Assembly: GCA_963794155.1 (NCBI GenBank)
Contig: CAWCCX010000008.1
Location: forward strand, 1-64,000
DNA length: 64,000 bases
Source: Roseiarcus sp963794155
GTDB lineage: Bacteria > Pseudomonadota > Alphaproteobacteria > Rhizobiales > Beijerinckiaceae
Direction of reading: 5' to 3'
The position numbers and the translations under genes were made by a program. Shown here one piece after another: positions 8,624 through 15,947 of this stretch; the first letter of the stretch is position 1, and the number at the start of each line of letters is the position of its first letter. The notes under the pieces were generated by a model. It worked only from the letters and a program-made list of their open reading frames with translations. It was not told the origin of the DNA and made no database searches.

Positions 8624-8904
8624 TCCAAAGCCGGGGCGACGCATTCGAAAAGAAGAACGCAGGCTCAAGAGTTTGGCGAGCGCGAAGACGACGTGATGAA
8701 CGACACGGCGAGACGATCGAAGACCATCGGACACTCCGCAATGGGTCAGGAGCCCAAAGCTCGCCCCCTTGATTGGGAGCCCGGGGTCGTCGGACTTCAT
8801 CAGGGCCAGCGGACCCAGTCCGCGCCAACAGGCCGGACATATGACCGAAGGCCGCCAGCCGTTCACCGCTGAAATAAAAACGCTTGCCAAGGGGCCGTCC
8901 ACAT
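8624..8904 (+). ncRNA. Candidate bridge/seek RNA with guides matching its own target
   Basis: Non-coding right end of the IS1111-type element. AATGGGTCA (8740-8748) is the reverse complement of the right half of the insertion site (8906-8914). CCCCCTTGA (8764-8772) is identical to the left half (7513-7521), and the match extends through CTCG if one C is gapped. Both overlap the TGA crossover core. Between them lies a hairpin, GAGC-CCAAA-GCTC (8750-8762), so the guides would sit on opposite sides of an internal loop, the layout of the target-binding loop of IS621 bridge RNA and IS1111 seekRNA. No donor-binding loop was assigned with confidence. Exact RNA ends are unknown. Confidence 0.65.
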
Positions 8905-8923
8905 ATGACCCATTAGAGAACAC

Positions 8924-9192
8924 AATACGTCAACTCCGGCCGGTCGGCGCTGGAGCCAAATGCTACTGCGCTGACGGAAACCAGCGCCGAACTTCCAAAC
9001 CGAATGCCGAGCTTCCCAGTCGAACACAGCCGACTGGTCCCGTTAAGCGCCTTGTTGCGCGAATCCGGTACGACGGTGGGAATCGCATTGCCCCACCAAG
9101 GCTTTCAAAAGCCGCCCGTTTCGAGTCACTTGCGGCGTTTGTACCAACAAAATCTACCAACAATCACTGAGACACACCGACCCTGAACGTGA
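8924..9192. other. Non-coding stretch with TACCAAC direct repeats
   Basis: No convincing gene. TACCAAC occurs at 9142-9148 and 9155-9161, just beyond the recombinase gene ending at 9193. The same heptamer recurs three times upstream of the second integrase (13753-13802), so these may be integrase arm-type sites, but this is only suggestive. Confidence 0.3.
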
Positions 9193-10297
9193 TTAGGAAG
9201 CTTTCTTCTGCAGGTACGCGACAACCTGCTGGATTGTCCTTTCGTCCGGGTCGCCCTCTGAAGCTCCTATCCCGGACTTGCTTAGCTCGGTCAGAATGTC
9301 CGCCTGCCGATTGGACGTCACGGCGCCGTAGCTGGTGAAAGTCGTCAGGACATTCTCGTGGGCAAGATTTTGGCTCCAGGCCTTGAATTGCTCGGGCGTG
9401 GTGCAGAGCTTCTCGCCTAATGCACCGAGGGTCTTCCGGAAACTGTGGGGGTTGAAGTACGGCAGTCCGACGCTCTCGAACGCTCGGCGAAAGATGCGCC
9501 GGATGGCGGCCGCATTGCGCCAGCCCACGCGATCTAGGCCGGTTGGTTCGAACAGCCCCGTTGCTCCAACTTCGATCCGCGTGGACGGAAAAAGGGGTTC
9601 GTCAAGCCCGAACAACCGCTCTCTCGTCAAGAAGGAAATCCACCCGGCAACGATGCTCTCGATGTCGGTTCCAACCGGGAAAAATATCGACGTAAAGGTC
9701 TTGCGGTTCTTGGTGCGAACCTCCCTCGCGTCGTGAAAGACGGTGCGCCGGGCCAAGTCGACATGACGAATCAACATCGATGCAATCGCGTCGTCTCTGG
9801 CGCCGCTTAGAATGGCAAAGGCAACCACCGCCCGATCACGCTTCTCGATGTCCGATTGGGCAGGCATAGCCGAGAGAGCAAGACGGATCTGTTCAAGCGC
9901 CGGCGCGGGCCTTTCGCGGGTCGCTCTCGCGATCCGGCCGTCGTTGTTGGATGGATTGAAATAGTCCATGTCCGAGTACGTGAGACGAGACTTGTAACCG
10001 GGCTGCCCGGCTAGCCAAACAAGGAACGCCTTGACCGCCATGAGGCGAGAGTAAATCGTGGCTTTTGCGAGTCCAGCCCCGGTGGCCGGATTGGTCGACG
10101 CAACAAGGACGCGCTTGAACTTGCGCGCCTGCTCGAAGTGGAACGCTGCAAAATCGCGATGCCCGGTTGAACTCCTCGAACTGGGCTATCGCCGCCGCGA
10201 CTTGGTCAACGCTCGACGGGTTCATCCGCTTCGCTTCCTCCAGCCAGACGAAATATTCGCGCTTGATCCGTTCGTTTTTCGGGTGATGCTTGCGCAT
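9193..10297 (-). pseudogene. Tyrosine site-specific recombinase, frameshifted
   Basis: The N-terminal piece (MRKHHPKNERIKREYFVWLE, from ATG 10297) is a SAM-like core-binding domain. The C-terminal piece carries the catalytic domain: Arg in SGARDDAIASML, HxxR in HSFRKTLGALGE, and the terminal His/Tyr region in LAHENVLTTFTSYGAV. The two are in different frames. The break is near 10162-10164, where one extra G in the coding strand turns an expected NRHRDFAAFH-like reading into NRASRF. Removing it gives one protein of about 367 residues. The product would be an integrase of a genomic island. It is either recently inactivated or affected by a sequencing error. Confidence 0.82.
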
Positions 10298-10342
10298 CGT
10301 CTCAGGCTCCTTCAGCAAGTGGTCATTCAGGGAGGGACGTTC

Positions 10343-10798
10343 TCACTTCTTTAGGCTTGAAACCGGTTGCGTGATTGTGACGTCCAAAAGCGCACGGACT
10401 GAGTCCAGCGCATCGCATCGGATCCGCTTATGCATGAGGCACCCGCAGGTCGGACAGATCCCGCGAAGGTTTCCCGTTTTGGGCGTGAGGGGGATGAATT
10501 CCGCCATGTCCCCAGCCGGCTTCCGGGGCTCCCGACATTTTACGCAATAGCACTCGGCGGGCCCGCATTTTTTGTGTAGTGCGTTCCGAAAAAGCAGAAA
10601 CTGCAGGAGGTCTTCGCCAAGAACGAGTGCGGGCTTCTGATCCGTAAGGGCAGGCAACCCGCCCTTGATCCAGCGCCGCACGGTCCCTTTGGCGACGCCG
10701 AGAACACGAGCCACTTCATCGACCGTGTAGCTGCGATGGATCTTGATCCGATGGCGCGACGGTTTGCGACGGCAACCCATCGTCAGCGCTGGCCCCAT
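10343..10798 (-). CDS. Helix-turn-helix protein with zinc-ribbon-like cysteines
   Basis: 151 residues. A MerR/excisionase-like helix-turn-helix lies at about residues 22-50 (YTVDEVARVLGVAKGTVRRW). The C-terminal half has CGPAECYCVKCREP and CPTCGCLMHKR, two cysteine pairs suited to zinc binding. The ATG at 10798 is used; a second ATG at 10780 (MGCRRKP) is possible. It lies between a recombinase and a small excisionase-like gene on the same strand, which suggests a role in controlling the island's excision or transcription. The exact function is not known. Confidence 0.7.
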   Translation of the reverse strand: MGPALTMGCRRKPSRHRIKIHRSYTVDEVARVLGVAKGTVRRWIKGGLPALTDQKPALVLGEDLLQFLLFRNALHKKCGPAECYCVKCREPRKPAGDMAEFIPLTPKTGNLRGICPTCGCLMHKRIRCDALDSVRALLDVTITQPVSSLKK

Positions 10799-10826
10799 GA
10801 GGACGGCGGGTCATGAAAGGGAGCGT

Positions 10827-11027
10827 TCATTTGGCGCCCCCGTAAAGGAGCGCTTCGAGGGAGTCGCGTAGGATCAAGCGACGACCGCCGATTTTCACGG
10901 CGCGAAGCTTGTCGGCTTTCAGCAATTCATAGAGCGTCGAACGAGAAAGTCCCGAGACCATCGAAGCATCACGAATTCGAAGGGCGATGCGTTCGTTCGC
11001 GGCAATATTGGAAGTTTCGTTGGCCAT
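10827..11027 (-). CDS. Excisionase/AlpA-like helix-turn-helix protein
   Basis: 66 residues with a single winged-HTH of the excisionase type: RIRDASMVSGLSRSTLYELL, then KADKLRAVKIGGRRLILRDSLEALL, the classic beta-wing and final helix. Such proteins bend DNA at att sites or regulate integrase genes. The ATG at 11027 has a GGAG 11 bases upstream. It sits 28 bp from the HTH/zinc gene on the same strand and within 2 kb of two integrases. Confidence 0.8.
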   Translation of the reverse strand: MANETSNIAANERIALRIRDASMVSGLSRSTLYELLKADKLRAVKIGGRRLILRDSLEALLYGGAK

Positions 11028-11111
11028 AACGGTCCATCTCCGGTTGAGATGGTGCGCGAGTATGGGCAGGAATCCGCGGCTGTCGAAATGTGCAATTCGG
11101 CGGCCGTACGC

Positions 11112-12161
11112 TCAGGGCACACGATTACCCGCACGATTTCTTCGAGGCCCTTTCGGGCCTGGTTTGTCGTTTCCGGTCAACTCTTTGACGAGTTGCATCG
11201 CACGCTTTTTCGGAAAGCCAGGGATATTCGCTCGCACAATTTCAGCGCCTCGCTCCTGGGCGATGAAGCCACCGGAATCGCTCAGCGCCTGCCGAATCAC
11301 CGCGCGCGCCGCATCGTCGGTCGCGGCGATCGGCAATGTCTGAGCGGACGGCGCCTCAGCAGGAAATTCCCGGAGCACTGCCTCACGCTCGACGCGAACA
11401 CTCTCAAAATCACCTCTGGCGATGCTGGCGACACGCCCTATTCGCCAAACAGACAGTCGCCGATGCTCTCCCCCGATCGCTATTTCCAGTCCTCCCCAAT
11501 CCGCGGGGGCGAGCGTGCGAGCGATAGGATCGTCGGGAAGGTTTGCGTGTGCAATCAGCACCCCCTTCCGAAACAGATGCAAGAGATAGTCCTCGATCGG
11601 GAAATGAGCGTGCCTCAGGACGCGGTATGGCCCCTGGACCGCCTTCCGATTGACGTACCTTTCTAACAACTGCTGCATCTGTTGCGAGAGGGCCCAATAG
11701 GCCGGGCGCTCCAGCCAACTCGGCTCCTCAGTGGGGCGCGAGTCCTTGAAGATGCTTGTGAGAATCCTTTGCTCGAACTCGCTTGCGCGCGCATAGGCGT
11801 CAAGGAGAGCTTCGGTGGGCTCACATCTCGGAAACTGAGTTTCGATGCTCGCATCACGGTATATCTGAAAGACCGGGACACCGAGCTCGTCGGCGAGTTG
11901 CTCCATGGCCGTTGGGGCGACGTGCGCGCTATCTGGTAGCGGCCACCCGCTGGCGTTCCACAATTCTAAATTCACGTCTCGACCGGCCTGCTTGGCCTTT
12001 TCGACGGCGTGCGCGGTGCGAACGTCGATCGACAAGGAGGAGCGATCGGGCGCAGCTCGCAGCCCGTCGGCCGCGAAGCGGACGACCTCGGGATCGCGAG
12101 AACAGGCCCATCCTCGGATCTGATCGAGGTTCCAAAAGAGGTCGAGAAAGCCGTCCATCAT
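11112..12161 (-). CDS. Island-encoded protein of unknown function
   Basis: 349 residues, starting MMDGFLDLFWNLDQIRGWA. No catalytic motif or transmembrane segment is evident. The region around residues 130-200 is rich in aromatic and charged residues (SWLERPAYWALSQQMQQLLE, GPYRVLRHAHFPIEDYLLHL). The C-terminus is basic (KPGPKGPRRNRAGNR), compatible with nucleic-acid binding. It is followed downstream on the same strand by the excisionase-like gene, so it is probably island cargo. The sequence does not allow a function to be assigned. Confidence 0.65.
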   Translation of the reverse strand: MMDGFLDLFWNLDQIRGWACSRDPEVVRFAADGLRAAPDRSSLSIDVRTAHAVEKAKQAGRDVNLELWNASGWPLPDSAHVAPTAMEQLADELGVPVFQIYRDASIETQFPRCEPTEALLDAYARASEFEQRILTSIFKDSRPTEEPSWLERPAYWALSQQMQQLLERYVNRKAVQGPYRVLRHAHFPIEDYLLHLFRKGVLIAHANLPDDPIARTLAPADWGGLEIAIGGEHRRLSVWRIGRVASIARGDFESVRVEREAVLREFPAEAPSAQTLPIAATDDAARAVIRQALSDSGGFIAQERGAEIVRANIPGFPKKRAMQLVKELTGNDKPGPKGPRRNRAGNRVP

Positions 12162-12193
12162 ACGAAATATATCGGGCTCGTCGCCCTACTGTC

Positions 12194-12474
12194 GGGCAAC
12201 GAACAGAATCATATTTCTACCGGCGCGGTCAATTCTGGACAAATCCAACACACGGACGATCGCGTCGCTGTGGTCCCTAGGACGTCTACGACACCGAGCG
12301 GCAATTGCTCTATGTCGCCGCCACTCGCGCCCGCGGGCAACGAACAAATCATATTTCTACCGGCGCGGTCAATTCTGGACAAATCCAACACACGGACGAT
12401 CGCGTCGCTGTGGTCCCTAGGACGTCTACGACACCGAGCGGCAATTGCTCTATGTCGCCGCCACTCGCGCCCGC
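12194..12474. repeat. Tandem duplication, two units of about 140 bp
   Basis: GGGCAACGAACA occurs at 12194 and again at 12335. From ATCATATTTCTACC (12208 and 12348) the copies run in register at a 140-bp period to about 12474, differing only by a one-base indel near the start. Each unit ends in part of a helicase C-terminus (YDTERQLLYVAATRAR), the second copy being continuous with the rest of that fragment. Confidence 0.95.
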
Positions 12475-12537
12475 GACCGACTGCTCGTCACGGGAGTGAA
12501 GCCCGGCTCGGAGTTTTTGAGGGACATGGGCGGTTGA
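12421..12537 (+). pseudogene. UvrD/PcrA-like helicase, C-terminal remnant
   Basis: The frame 12421-12537 reads DVYDTERQLLYVAATRARDR and continues LLVTGVKPGSEFLRDMGG to a stop. ERQLLYVAATRARDRL is helicase motif VI of superfamily 1A (UvrD/Rep/PcrA) proteins. The rest of the gene is missing, and its 5' side is replaced by the tandem duplication. SF1 helicases of this kind are common cargo in defence islands, but this fragment alone does not say which system it belonged to. Confidence 0.8.
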
Positions 12538-12540
12538 CCG

Positions 12541-13752
12541 TCAAGCCCGCAATGGAACTATGACGCCTCCGCGTCTGAGCTCTTCGCATTTCTCCGCCCA
12601 CCAGTTCATCATTTTCACACGCTCGTCCCAGAAGTCGGCGCGCGCATAGGCGCGCCGAACGCTGTCCGCGTCGACATGCGCCAATTGCCGTTCAATTGCG
12701 TCGGGGTTCCAGAGACCGCTCTCATTAAGAATTGAGGATGCTGCCGATCGGAAGCCATGTGCCGTCATCTCGTCCGTCTTGAAGCCTAACCGGCGCAATG
12801 CGGCATTGATCGTGTTCTCGCTCATGCAGCGCTTGACCGAACGAACGGATGGGAACAAGAACTGCCCCTTCCCTGTGATCGCGTGAAGCTCGCGCAGCAC
12901 CTCCACTGCTCTCGGAGACAGCGGCACGAGGTGTGGCCGACGCATCTTCATCTTCTTGGCGGGGATCGACCAAATGGCCCCATCGAACTCGAATTCCGAC
13001 CACTCGGCCGAGCGAAGTTCGCCAGGGCGAACAAAGGTGAGCGCAAGCAGTTCCAGCGCCGCGACGGTCTCCGGCGCGCCCTCGTAGGCGGCCATTGCAC
13101 GCAGTAGCGCGCCGAAGGCCTTCGGCGCAATAATCGCTGCTCGATGCTTGATGACGGGCGCCGCTATCGCTCCGGATAGAGCCCCCGTTGGGTCCGAGTC
13201 GGCGCGGCCAGTGGCGACCGCATAGCGAAAGACTTGGCCGACCGTGGCGCGCAGGCGCTTTGCGGTCTCAAGTTTACCGCGCAATTCAACGGTTCGGAGC
13301 ACAGCGAGGATCTCAGGCGCGGCGATTTCCCTAATCGCGCGGTTGCCGAGCGCCGGAAGGGCTAACCCCAAAAGCCACTCCGACTTGGCGACCGTGACCA
13401 CTGCCTTCTGCTCACGACGCTTCTTATCAACCAGTTCAGCCGCGATGGCCGCGAACGTGTTATCCGCCGCGTTGGCCTTTTCGATCTTGGCCTGTTTCCT
13501 CGCTTCGGACGGATCGACACCGTCGGCCAAAAGCCTCCTGGCCTTTTCCCGCGCTGCGCGAGCTTCCTTGAGGCCGACGCTCGGATAGACGCCGATCGCA
13601 AGCAGCTTCTGACCGCCCGCGAAGCGGTAAGCGAGGCGCCAGCGCTTCGCGCCGTCAGGCGTCACCCAGAGCTGGAGGCCGCCGCCATCGGAAAGCTTGG
13701 CGATTTTGGGCTGCGGCTTGGCTGACCGGACCTGGAGTTCGGTGAGCGGCAT
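12541..13752 (-). CDS. int: P4-type tyrosine integrase of a tRNA-Thr island
   Basis: 403 residues from ATG 13752 (MPLTELQVRSAKPQPKIAKL). It has the N-terminal DUF4102 arm-binding domain (SDGGGLQLWVTPDGAKRWRL), a core-binding domain (about 100-200), and a tyrosine recombinase catalytic domain with Arg in TFVRPGELRSAEW, HxxR in TAHGFRSAAS and the nucleophile region QLAHVDADSVRRAYARADF. An in-frame extension upstream to 13860 is unlikely because homologues start at MPLT. The 3' end of tRNA-Thr lies 164 bp upstream, the usual attachment site for this family. The gene looks intact. Three ATACCAAC repeats precede it. Confidence 0.93.
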   Translation of the reverse strand: MPLTELQVRSAKPQPKIAKLSDGGGLQLWVTPDGAKRWRLAYRFAGGQKLLAIGVYPSVGLKEARAAREKARRLLADGVDPSEARKQAKIEKANAADNTFAAIAAELVDKKRREQKAVVTVAKSEWLLGLALPALGNRAIREIAAPEILAVLRTVELRGKLETAKRLRATVGQVFRYAVATGRADSDPTGALSGAIAAPVIKHRAAIIAPKAFGALLRAMAAYEGAPETVAALELLALTFVRPGELRSAEWSEFEFDGAIWSIPAKKMKMRRPHLVPLSPRAVEVLRELHAITGKGQFLFPSVRSVKRCMSENTINAALRRLGFKTDEMTAHGFRSAASSILNESGLWNPDAIERQLAHVDADSVRRAYARADFWDERVKMMNWWAEKCEELRRGGVIVPLRA

Positions 13753-13802
13753 GTTGGTATATGTCCTGTTGGAACGGTGGCAATACCAACTTTTATACCA
13801 AC
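13753..13802. promoter_or_regulatory. ATACCAAC repeats ahead of the integrase
   Basis: The octamer ATACCAAC appears at 13783-13790 and 13795-13802, and inverted (GTTGGTAT) at 13753-13760. Repeats in this position are typical of integrase or excisionase arm sites, or of an operator controlling int. No protein can be named as the binder. Confidence 0.4.
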
Positions 13803-13915
13803 AAATTCGCCGGATTGCAACGGACACCGCCAGACACCGCCGAACACCATTTCCGCACAATCACTTGAATTTTCGCGATATTGCGGACGTTTTTGGACGC
13901 CTGCGGACAGAGATT

Positions 13916-13991
13916 TGGTGCCGGTTGAGGGACTCGAACCCCCGACCCACGGTTTACAAAACCGTTGCTCTACCACCTGAGCTAAACCGGC
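13916..13991 (-). tRNA. tRNA-Thr (anticodon TGT)
   Basis: Read on the minus strand: the acceptor stem GCCGGTT pairs with AACCGGC. The D arm contains AGCTCAGGTGGTAGAGC, the anticodon stem-loop is ACGGT-TTTGTAA-ACCGT with anticodon TGT, and the T arm contains GGGGGTTCGAGTCCCTC. The discriminator base is A at 13919, and an encoded CCA follows at 13918-13916. Its 3' end faces the P4-type integrase, so it is the likely attachment site of the island to the left and may have been reconstituted by the incoming element. Confidence 0.96.
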
Positions 13992-14044
13992 GGCGCACGG
14001 GGCTATGGGCTAACAGCGAGGGGGCGCCGGCGCAAGGGCGCGCT

Positions 14045-14467
14045 TCAGGCGGGGCCGGCGGCGACAGTCGGCGCCCACGGGCCCTCGGCGGGCAAGGCCT
14101 CTTCCATGCCCGGCCACGGGGGCATGGTGATCGCGACGAAGGCGAGCGGCGCGTCCCCCTCGGCGCGGAACTGAAACGCTGTTCCGAGCGGGATGGTGAG
14201 CGCCGCGCCAGGGCTGAGCGCCTCGATCCGCTCCAGGTCGTCCTGGCGGCGCCAGATCCTGCCCCGCCCGCTGGTGACAAACCAGATTTCCTCGACGGTT
14301 CGATGGCTCACGGCATGCGAGACCGCGCCGGCGGGCAATTCGAAATGCGCCATGCTTCCGCCGCGAAGGCTGAGCAGCAGGCGCACCGCTGTTCCGTCAG
14401 GCGCGGTCGTGTCGGGCTCAGCGCCCAGAGGCTTGGTTTCGAAGGGTTTGGTCGCGATCGCCGGCAT
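14045..14467 (-). CDS. Cupin-domain protein
   Basis: 140 residues, one cupin barrel. Metal-site-like motifs appear in GAVSHAVSHRTVEEIWFV (cupin motif 1, two His and Glu) and in the second half (GAALTIPLGTAFQFRAEG, with the usual histidine not evident). The length suits a single-domain cupin. Substrate and reaction cannot be predicted. It lies between tRNA-Thr and pyrE, divergent from pyrE with 78 bp between the starts. Confidence 0.75.
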   Translation of the reverse strand: MPAIATKPFETKPLGAEPDTTAPDGTAVRLLLSLRGGSMAHFELPAGAVSHAVSHRTVEEIWFVTSGRGRIWRRQDDLERIEALSPGAALTIPLGTAFQFRAEGDAPLAFVAITMPPWPGMEEALPAEGPWAPTVAAGPA

Positions 14468-14545
14468 CGGTCGGGCCTCAAGAGTTTAGCCGGGCCTGAG
14501 CCGCGTCGTCTTGGCGCGGCGATCAGCGGCCTGCTAAGAGGGGGC

Positions 14546-15151
14546 ATGACAAACGCGACTCTAACCGCGGATCAGGCGCTTGACGAGTTTCGCGCCGCGG
14601 GCGCGCTGCTGACCGGCCATTTCGTCCTGTCGTCGGGGCTGCACTCCCCGGTGTTCCTGCAGAAGATGTTCGTGTTCCAGGATCCGGTCCGCACCGAACG
14701 CCTTTGTCGCGCGCTCGCCGTTAAGGCGCGCCAAGCGTTCGGACCGATCGACGTCGTCGCGTCGCCCGCGCTGGGCGGCATCGTTCCGGGCTACGAGACC
14801 GCCCGCTGGCTCGGCGCCAAGGCGATCTTCGTCGAGCGCGAGGGCGGCGCCTTTAGGCTGCGTCGCGGGTTCTCGATCGCGCCGGGCGCGCGCGTGCTGA
14901 TGGTCGAGGACATTATCACCACCGGTCTCTCCTCGCGTGAGACCTTGGAGGCGCTGGCCGAGCATCCGGGAACGATTGTCGGCGCCGCCTGCCTCATCGA
15001 CCGGTCCGGCGGCAAGGCGGATATCGGCGTCCCGCGCGTCGCCCTGGCGACGCTCGACATTCCGGCCTATGCGCCCGACGCCCTCCCGCCGGAGCTCGCG
15101 GCGCTTCCGCCTGTGAAGCCCGGGAGCCGGGCGCTCGTCGGCGCGGCCTGA
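14546..15151 (+). CDS. pyrE: Orotate phosphoribosyltransferase
   Basis: Catalyses orotate plus PRPP to OMP in pyrimidine synthesis. 201 residues from ATG 14546, after GAGGGGGC. The fold is clear: GHFVLSSGLHSPVFLQKMFV binds orotate, VVASPALGGIVPGYETAR forms the flexible substrate region, FVEREGG precedes, and VLMVEDIITTGLS is the PRPP-binding motif at about residues 116-128. It precedes pdxJ by 37 bp in what looks like a pyrE-pdxJ-acpS operon, a gene order familiar from rhizobia. Confidence 0.95.
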   Translation: MTNATLTADQALDEFRAAGALLTGHFVLSSGLHSPVFLQKMFVFQDPVRTERLCRALAVKARQAFGPIDVVASPALGGIVPGYETARWLGAKAIFVEREGGAFRLRRGFSIAPGARVLMVEDIITTGLSSRETLEALAEHPGTIVGAACLIDRSGGKADIGVPRVALATLDIPAYAPDALPPELAALPPVKPGSRALVGAA

Positions 15152-15188
15152 TCGCCGGCAAGCTGTTAGACAAAGGGGGACCGGCCCG

Positions 15189-15947
15189 ATGACAGCGCTA
15201 CGGCTCGGCGTCAACGTCGACCATGTCGCGACCGTCCGCAACGCGCGCGGCGGCGCCGTCCCCGATCCGGTCCGCGCGGCGCTGCTGGCGATCGAAGCCG
15301 GCGCCGACGGCATCACCGCGCATCTGCGCGAGGACCGGAGGCACATTCACGACGACGACATGCGGCGCCTCAAGGCCTCGATCGGGAAGCCGCTCAATTT
15401 CGAAATGGCCGCGACCGAAGCGATGCTCGACATTGCGCTCAGCATTCGTCCGCACGCCTGTTGCATCGTTCCGGAAAAGCGGACCGAGCGCACGACCGAG
15501 GGCGGCCTCGACGTGGTCGGCGGGTTCAAGACGCTGAAACCTTACGTCGCCGAGCTGACCCGCGCGGGAATTCGGGTCTCGATGTTTATCGAGCCGTCGC
15601 CTGAGGCGCTGAAGGCCAGCGCCGAGCTTGGAAGCCCGGTCGTCGAGTTGCATACCGGGGCCTGGTGCGATGCGCGGGGGAGGGGTGACGCAGCCAAGGC
15701 CGATTACGAGTTCGGACGCCTGAGGGTGGCCGCCGCCGAGACCGCGGCGCTTGGGCTCGAATGTCATGCCGGCCATGGCCTCGACTACGAGACCGCGCGC
15801 GTCATCGCCGCCTTGCCGCAAGTCGTCGAGCTCAACATCGGCCATTTCCTCATCGGCGAAGCGATCTTCGTCGGGCTCGCCGAGACCGTGAAGGCGATGC
15901 GGATGGCGATGGCGGAGGGGCGGGCGTCGGCGGAGAGACGGCGGTGA
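15189..15947 (+). CDS. pdxJ: Pyridoxine 5'-phosphate synthase
   Basis: Condenses 1-deoxyxylulose 5-phosphate with 3-amino-2-oxopropyl phosphate in DXP-dependent vitamin B6 synthesis. 252 residues, a full-length TIM barrel, starting MTALRLGVNVDHVATVRNAR, the hallmark N-terminus with catalytic residues. HLREDRRHIHDDDMRRL, CIVPEKRTERTTEGGLDV and ELNIGHFLIGEAIF are further family signatures. Its TGA overlaps the GTG start of acpS by four bases, so the two are translationally coupled. Confidence 0.96.
   Translation: MTALRLGVNVDHVATVRNARGGAVPDPVRAALLAIEAGADGITAHLREDRRHIHDDDMRRLKASIGKPLNFEMAATEAMLDIALSIRPHACCIVPEKRTERTTEGGLDVVGGFKTLKPYVAELTRAGIRVSMFIEPSPEALKASAELGSPVVELHTGAWCDARGRGDAAKADYEFGRLRVAAAETAALGLECHAGHGLDYETARVIAALPQVVELNIGHFLIGEAIFVGLAETVKAMRMAMAEGRASAERRR

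Larger units (their letters stand above)
7524..8904 (+). mobile_element. IS1111-type IS110-family element inside IS110 copy 2
   Basis: Element of about 1.38 kb, distinct from copies 1 and 2. Its ends carry a perfect 14-bp inverted repeat, ATGTGGACGGCCCC (7524-7537) and its complement (8891-8904). It encodes one transposase (7601-8623) and has a 281-nt 3' non-coding end. Comparison with uninterrupted copy 1 shows the insertion point exactly: CCCTTGA on the left and TGACCCATT on the right, with TGA shared as the crossover core and no target duplication. The host sequence is the subterminal right end of another IS110 element, so this IS targets IS ends. Confidence 0.9.
6193..8923 (+). mobile_element. 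IS110-family element, copy 2, interrupted near its right end
   Basis: Second copy of the element at 4672-6012, in opposite orientation. Its transposase gene and most of its 3' non-coding end (7294-7521) are contiguous. A different IS1111-type element (7524-8904) is then inserted, and the last 19 bp or so of copy 2 (CCCATTAGAGAACAC and neighbours) resume at 8905. Without the insert the copy would be about 1.35 kb, matching copy 1. Loss of a continuous right end should prevent it from transposing. Confidence 0.8.

Noticed and set aside
8624..8904. Donor-binding loop of the candidate bridge RNA
   Set aside because: GACATATGACC near 8837 resembles the right junction and TTCATCA near 8796 the left, but matches are too partial to claim.
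1..13915. Second copy of the tRNA-Thr 3' end as the far island boundary
   Set aside because: No stretch resembling the tRNA 3' end was found by eye in this part, so the boundary is probably outside the window.
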